NCBI GenBank assembly: GCA_024275095.1
Contig: JAJRZV010000060.1
Coordinates: 1-17,197, forward strand
Direction of reading: 5' to 3'
Origin: a bacterium
GTDB lineage: Bacteria > JAJRZV01
DNA: 17,197 nt
This document shows positions 13,898 to 17,197 of the stretch, piece by piece (the stretch's first letter is position 1; every line of letters begins with the position of its first letter). A program made the position numbers and the translations under genes. A model generated the notes under the pieces. That model saw nothing but the letters and a program-made list of their open reading frames with translations, was not told where the DNA came from and made no database searches.

Positions 13898-13903
13898 AGT
13901 ATA
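13898..13903 (-). promoter_or_regulatory. -10 element of the PilZ gene
   Basis: TATACT on the minus strand lies six bases before the ATG, placing +1 at the start codon. The best hexamer 17 bases upstream (TGCAAG) is a weak -35. No Shine-Dalgarno is visible, so the gene may have its own leaderless promoter within the wecC-pilZ gap. Confidence 0.45.
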
Positions 13904-13937
13904 TGGCAGATACCGGGGAGCTTGCACGCAAAAAGTG

Positions 13938-15203
13938 TTATTTCAAGGAACTGGCGCCCAGGAGTCGTACTTCAAATCCTTCCGCCTCCCATAGAGCGGC
14001 ATCTATGACACGTCGCAGGTCAAGAATGCGGCGGGCCTTCATCAGGGGGGCGACCTCCCCGGGTTTGAGCAAACGGTATTCATTGTGATCTGCTGCCACA
14101 ACAAGTAGATGAGAGTGACGAATGGCTTTTTCCAGTTCATTTGTCACGCCTTCTGCCTTTACGTGAGGGTCGTGATATGAAACCTCGAACCCTTTTTCCT
14201 TCAGGCGTTTCCCCAAAGCGAATCCAGGCGAGTTGCGGGCGTCGTCCACATTACCTTTATATGCAACACCGAGGATGGTGGCTTTTTCTCCCGGAGAAAG
14301 CATGCTTGTGGCGAGCCCTGTGCTGTGAGCAAGCATGATTTCGTTGGTTTGCAGGGCATTGTGGGTAACCCTCGCATCTTTATACACATGCAGCAAAAAG
14401 TAAGGGTCCACTGGAAGACAGTGACCTCCCATCCCCGGGCCAGGATTGAGGATGTCAACTCTTGGGTGCCTGTTGGCCAGGGTTATCACTTCCCACACGT
14501 TGATGCCGAGATGTTCTGCAATCAGGGCGAACTCCATTGCGAGGGCAATATTGACCATACGGTACGTGTTTTCCGCCAGCTTTACCATTTCCGCGGTTTT
14601 GAGATCGGTAATGAAAATTTTACCCTCCACAAAAGACCTGTATATTTTTTCGGCCTGTCTCGCACATTCAGGTGTATAGCCTCCGATGACACGATCGTTT
14701 TCAATGAGCTCTTTGATGATGTGGCCGGGAATGACCCTTTCAGGGCAATGCGCCACGAATACGTCTTTACCGGGCTCGAGACCCTGTTCCTGTAAGAGAG
14801 GAAACAACACCTCCTCTGTGGCACCTGGATAGATAGTGGACTCCACCACTACAAGGTTGCCTTTTTCGAGCACACCGGCGACGGCTCTGGCCGCTTCCCG
14901 CAGATATGAAAGGTTGGGACTGCCGTCCGGGCTGACAGGGGTGGGTACACAGAGGATGTATGCATCTGCTTCCCGGGGAGGCGAAGTGGAAAATGAGAGT
15001 TTATCTGCTCCTATTGCACCCTCGAAAATGGTTCTCAATCCCGGCTCGTAAATGGGGAGTTCTCGCCGTTTGAGAACTTCTATTTTTTCCTCATCCACGT
15101 CACAGCCCACCACGTGGAACCCCGATGCGGCTAATATGCTTGCCGTGGGAAGACCAATATAACCCAAACCTACAACACAGATTCGTTCGCTTCTGTCAGA
15201 CAT
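13938..15203 (-). CDS. wecC: Nucleotide-sugar 6-dehydrogenase, WecC/WbpA type (UDP-N-acetylmannosamine or UDP-GlcNAc dehydrogenase)
   Basis: This NAD-dependent enzyme oxidises the C6 alcohol of a UDP-HexNAc to the uronic acid for surface polysaccharide synthesis. The 421-residue protein starts with a Rossmann fold (ICVVGLGYIGLPTASILA). It has the ESTIYPGATEEVL and CPERVIPG blocks, the lysine region TAEMVKLAENTYRMVNIA, and the catalytic cysteine at about residue 262 in GPGMGGHCLPVDP. The GGHC-x-VDP form points to WecC/WbpA rather than UDP-glucose dehydrogenase (usually GGxCxPKD). The start could be 15203 (MSDRSER) or 15212 (MLTMSDR); the latter begins one base after the znuB stop. Neither has a Shine-Dalgarno. 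The epimerase or glycosyltransferases expected for such a pathway are not in the window, so the exact substrate is uncertain. Confidence 0.9.
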   Translation of the reverse strand: MSDRSERICVVGLGYIGLPTASILAASGFHVVGCDVDEEKIEVLKRRELPIYEPGLRTIFEGAIGADKLSFSTSPPREADAYILCVPTPVSPDGSPNLSYLREAARAVAGVLEKGNLVVVESTIYPGATEEVLFPLLQEQGLEPGKDVFVAHCPERVIPGHIIKELIENDRVIGGYTPECARQAEKIYRSFVEGKIFITDLKTAEMVKLAENTYRMVNIALAMEFALIAEHLGINVWEVITLANRHPRVDILNPGPGMGGHCLPVDPYFLLHVYKDARVTHNALQTNEIMLAHSTGLATSMLSPGEKATILGVAYKGNVDDARNSPGFALGKRLKEKGFEVSYHDPHVKAEGVTNELEKAIRHSHLLVVAADHNEYRLLKPGEVAPLMKARRILDLRRVIDAALWEAEGFEVRLLGASSLK

Positions 15204-15210
15204 GGTGAGC

Positions 15211-15216
15211 ATTTTA
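15211..15216 (-). promoter_or_regulatory. Possible -10 element before wecC
   Basis: TAAAAT on the minus strand overlaps the znuB stop codon and lies seven bases before the ATG at 15203. No matching -35 is seen, so this is weak. It would favour the 15203 start and an internal leaderless transcript. Confidence 0.2.
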
Positions 15217-15984
15217 TACGAATTTTGCAGAAGAGGCATCAGGTTCAGGCATTAAAATGCTGATCAGAAGGGCAAGAGCAGCGTGTGCGAAAACAATAGT
15301 GTATCCTGTAGGAAGGTCGAGCACGTACGAAACTATTACAGCCAGTATGTTTACAACAATCCCGTAAGCCCATGCAAAGTAAAGTCTGAGGCGGGAAGAG
15401 TCCGTTACGAAATTTGCAACATAAGCTGGACCCACCAGAATAGCGAACACTGTGAGTACGCCAGCCATTTTTACTGAACTGGTTACAGTCACAGCAAAGG
15501 TGCTGAAGAAGATCAGGTCTTTCCAAAATTGCGAGTGCAGGGTGGTTGACGCAACAAGGATTATGCCGACACAGGTGTATAATATCCCGGTTCTGAAGAT
15601 GCCATCATAAGGTGTGAACAGAATATCTGCAGCCATTAATTTTTGGAAGACCTCTGTTCCGTGTACAGAGTGTGACAGCACCAGTACAGAACCGGAGAGG
15701 CCCATGGCATAGAGAAGTCCGATAAACGCCTCGGGATGTTTCAGTTTTTTGGAAGCCAGTGCTATCATTGAACCTCCCACCAATGCAAAGACGAGTGATA
15801 TCCCGTACAGTTCTCTTCCTCCTTTTTGAAGGAGCAGCGCGACCGCGGCTCCAAGGGCAGCCCACTGGCCGATGGCGAGGTCCGTAAAAATAATACCTCG
15901 TTCGATGATGCGTATGCCGTAGTATGCATGAATGCCGAGAAGTACCACCGAAAGAGCAAAAGCCGGCAGGATGATATCAATCAT
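15214..15984 (-). CDS. znuB: Zinc/manganese-type ABC transporter permease (ABC-3 family)
   Basis: This inner-membrane permease of the metal-ion ABC-3 family (ZnuB/MntB/TroC) has 256 residues and about eight hydrophobic helices. It carries the characteristic N-terminal block RIIERGIIFTDLAIGQWAALGAA and the conserved VKMAGVLTVFAILVGPAYVANF segment that contacts the ATPase. It overlaps the upstream binding-protein gene by four bases (ATGA). The ATP-binding subunit that normally sits between or beside these genes is absent, so it must come from elsewhere. Metal specificity cannot be read from the sequence; zinc is suggested by the neighbouring outer-membrane protein type. Confidence 0.92.
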   Translation of the reverse strand: MIDIILPAFALSVVLLGIHAYYGIRIIERGIIFTDLAIGQWAALGAAVALLLQKGGRELYGISLVFALVGGSMIALASKKLKHPEAFIGLLYAMGLSGSVLVLSHSVHGTEVFQKLMAADILFTPYDGIFRTGILYTCVGIILVASTTLHSQFWKDLIFFSTFAVTVTSSVKMAGVLTVFAILVGPAYVANFVTDSSRLRLYFAWAYGIVVNILAVIVSYVLDLPTGYTIVFAHAALALLISILMPEPDASSAKFV

Positions 15985-16853
15985 TGTTGTCCTCCTGTGA
16001 GTTTCTCGACGATCGTTTGGAAAAGAGAATAGATGTCGTGCACTTCAGGCAAGGAACCCACGTCGTGTGGAAGTATCACAACGCGGGCTCCTGTATGTTC
16101 TGCTACATATCTGGCGGTTTTCTGTTCGTGGTAGACATCCTGCAAAATGAATCGGACTCCTTTTGCCCGGAATATCAACTCTTCCACATGCTTGGCTGTT
16201 GGTGGAATTCCCGGTTTGGGTTCCAGTGTGCCCACTTCCTCCATTTCATAAGCCTGAAGGAAATAATCGAAAAGTTTATGGTACTGAATTACTTTCGCTC
16301 CTCGCAGCGGTTTCATTTTCTGGTCCCATTCTGCAAGAAGCGACTCCCATTGTTCTTGAAAATTGTTGAGTCTGGTTCTGTAATTTGTGCAGCTGGAAGA
16401 GTCTAACTCACATAACTTGTCCGTTACGGCTGAGGCGATCCGCGGAATATTATGAGGATCGAGCCAGTAATGGGGATTTCCTTCAGGGTGTACGTCTCCC
16501 ATTTCTCTGGATACAGAAACAGGAACCTCTATCAGCTGTACGTATGTTGAAAGATCGAGAAACCCCCGTGCGCCTGGTTGGATTTCAGGATTACCTGAAC
16601 GTCGGATGATGGGAGGAACAAATCCTATTTCCAGAGAAGCACCGTTGATGATGAACAGCTGGGCACTGCGAGCCCTCGCAATGTAGGAGGGTCTGGGTAC
16701 CACGAAATGCGGGTCTTCTGTGCCTCGTGCCAGTACGGCTACTGAGGCGTGTTCTCCTGCAATGTGTTTTACAATATCTCCAATGTAGGGATAAGTGGCC
16801 ACAACGTTTAAACGAGATGTGAAAGCAAGTAGTACAGCAAACATTATTTTCAT
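15981..16853 (-). CDS. znuA: Metal-binding periplasmic protein of a zinc/manganese ABC transporter (TroA/ZnuA family)
   Basis: The 290-residue cluster A-I solute-binding protein begins with a short signal peptide (MKIMFAVLLAFTS), and the mature start RLNVVATYPYIGDIVKHI is family-typical. Three likely metal ligands are His49 (EDPHFV), His128 (GNPHYWLDPHN) and His191 (IQYHKLFDYFLQ). The expected Asp near the end is less clear: the region reads VVILPHDVGSLPEV, so His262 or Asp263 may substitute. The loop before His128 has only one extra His, unlike the long His-rich loop of ZnuA, so manganese or another metal is possible. A GAGGAGG site that includes the stop codon of the upstream outer-membrane gene precedes the ATG, giving tight coupling. 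It delivers metal to the permease encoded next. Confidence 0.92.
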   Translation of the reverse strand: MKIMFAVLLAFTSRLNVVATYPYIGDIVKHIAGEHASVAVLARGTEDPHFVVPRPSYIARARSAQLFIINGASLEIGFVPPIIRRSGNPEIQPGARGFLDLSTYVQLIEVPVSVSREMGDVHPEGNPHYWLDPHNIPRIASAVTDKLCELDSSSCTNYRTRLNNFQEQWESLLAEWDQKMKPLRGAKVIQYHKLFDYFLQAYEMEEVGTLEPKPGIPPTAKHVEELIFRAKGVRFILQDVYHEQKTARYVAEHTGARVVILPHDVGSLPEVHDIYSLFQTIVEKLTGGQQ

Positions 16854-16865
16854 TGTTCAACCTCC

Positions 16866-17197
16866 TCAAAAAGGATGCGCTCCGTGAGCACCCACGGAAA
16901 TGTTTACCTCAAAAATTAGAGCGTGAACCGGAATTCTTTTCCCATCAGAGTTGAAGTGCATGTGACTGTATGCGTACTGAAGCCGGAATCTGGAAAACTC
17001 GGAAGGGTTGAACTCCAGCATGGCGGAACTTTCCAGCAGTGTTCCCGGCATGTGCGCATCTGTTCCATTTTCCTGTGTGTAAAAATTGAACAGCCCTTCG
17101 AGTCGCACACCTGTTCTCCAGCGCTTGGCCGGACGCCATACGACCTGAGAGTAAAAACCTCCCTGCAGACGGTCGAGAATATCCATTAAAGGCACCC
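16866..17197 (-). CDS. C-terminal part of an outer-membrane barrel protein (probable metal-regulated receptor), 5' end outside window
   Basis: Only the last 109 or so residues are visible; the frame is open to the window edge. The sequence has alternating beta-strand patterns (GGFYSQVVWRPAKRWRTGVR, then FNPSEFSRFRLQYAYS) and ends EVNISVGAHGAHPF. The GAHxAHxF-type end with terminal Phe is what I recall for proteins annotated as zinc-regulated TonB-dependent or porin-like outer-membrane proteins. The position directly upstream of znuA fits that. Its TGA is part of the znuA ribosome site, so the genes form one operon. Whether it has a TonB box or plug domain cannot be judged here. Confidence 0.75.
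   Translation of the reverse strand, partial: VPLMDILDRLQGGFYSQVVWRPAKRWRTGVRLEGLFNFYTQENGTDAHMPGTLLESSAMLEFNPSEFSRFRLQYAYSHMHFNSDGKRIPVHALIFEVNISVGAHGAHPF

Noticed and set aside
15245-15526. Overlapping minus-strand open frame rich in Cys within the permease gene
   Set aside because: It is a shadow frame of the clear ABC-3 permease, with no start signal or family match.

Overview
The window reads as a chromosomal segment of a Gram-negative bacterium of intermediate GC. Two outer-membrane-type beta-barrel proteins ending in Phe, an ADP-heptose-type nucleotidyltransferase, a WecC-type nucleotide-sugar dehydrogenase, PlsY and a multihaem c-type cytochrome support this. I cannot place the lineage from sequence alone. 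The mixture (paired DUF507 genes, a free-standing MshEN domain, an MntA/HepT remnant, apparently leaderless operon starts) suggests a deep-branching or uncultivated, possibly thermophilic, group rather than a well-studied proteobacterium.

Layout. (1) 1-339: 3' end of an IS256-family transposase, cut by the window edge and frameshifted. (2) 505-4045, leftward: a tautomerase-family protein, plsY, a stand-alone MshEN/GspE N-terminal domain protein, then oppD and oppF with no permease or binding-protein genes. (3) 4161-9229, rightward: endonuclease III, an outer-membrane-type barrel protein whose signal peptide is encoded inside the end of nth, an ECF sigma factor, its zinc-finger anti-sigma factor, a tiny exported protein, a FecR-domain protein ending in five basic 18-residue repeats, and a heptose-1-phosphate adenylyltransferase domain protein. 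(4) 9232-10639, leftward: two tandem DUF507 genes followed by an MntA/HepT (MNT-HEPN) toxin-antitoxin pair broken by about six frameshifts. (5) 10788-13372, rightward: radA and an unusual fusion of a degenerate 5'-nucleotidase-like domain with a four-haem cytochrome region. (6) 13379-17197, leftward: the end of an outer-membrane receptor, a znuA-like metal-binding protein, a znuB-like permease, a wecC-like dehydrogenase and a PilZ protein.

How they work together. The most system-like part is the ECF sigma / anti-sigma / small exported protein / FecR-repeat operon. It lies between a barrel-protein gene and an LPS-precursor gene, so it is a candidate envelope-sensing module. The leftward operon at the right end looks like a metal-uptake locus (outer-membrane receptor, binding protein, permease, with the ATPase elsewhere). 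Two c-di-GMP-type domains, MshEN and PilZ, occur in separate operons.

A recurring regulatory pattern stands out. Genes that appear to open transcription units (MshEN gene, radA, pilZ, the first DUF507 gene, the ECF sigma gene and perhaps wecC) have a TAnnnT -10 element only 6-7 bases before the ATG and no Shine-Dalgarno. Several operon-internal genes instead carry strong GGAGG sites. This suggests frequent leaderless transcription. No tRNA, rRNA or CRISPR array was seen.
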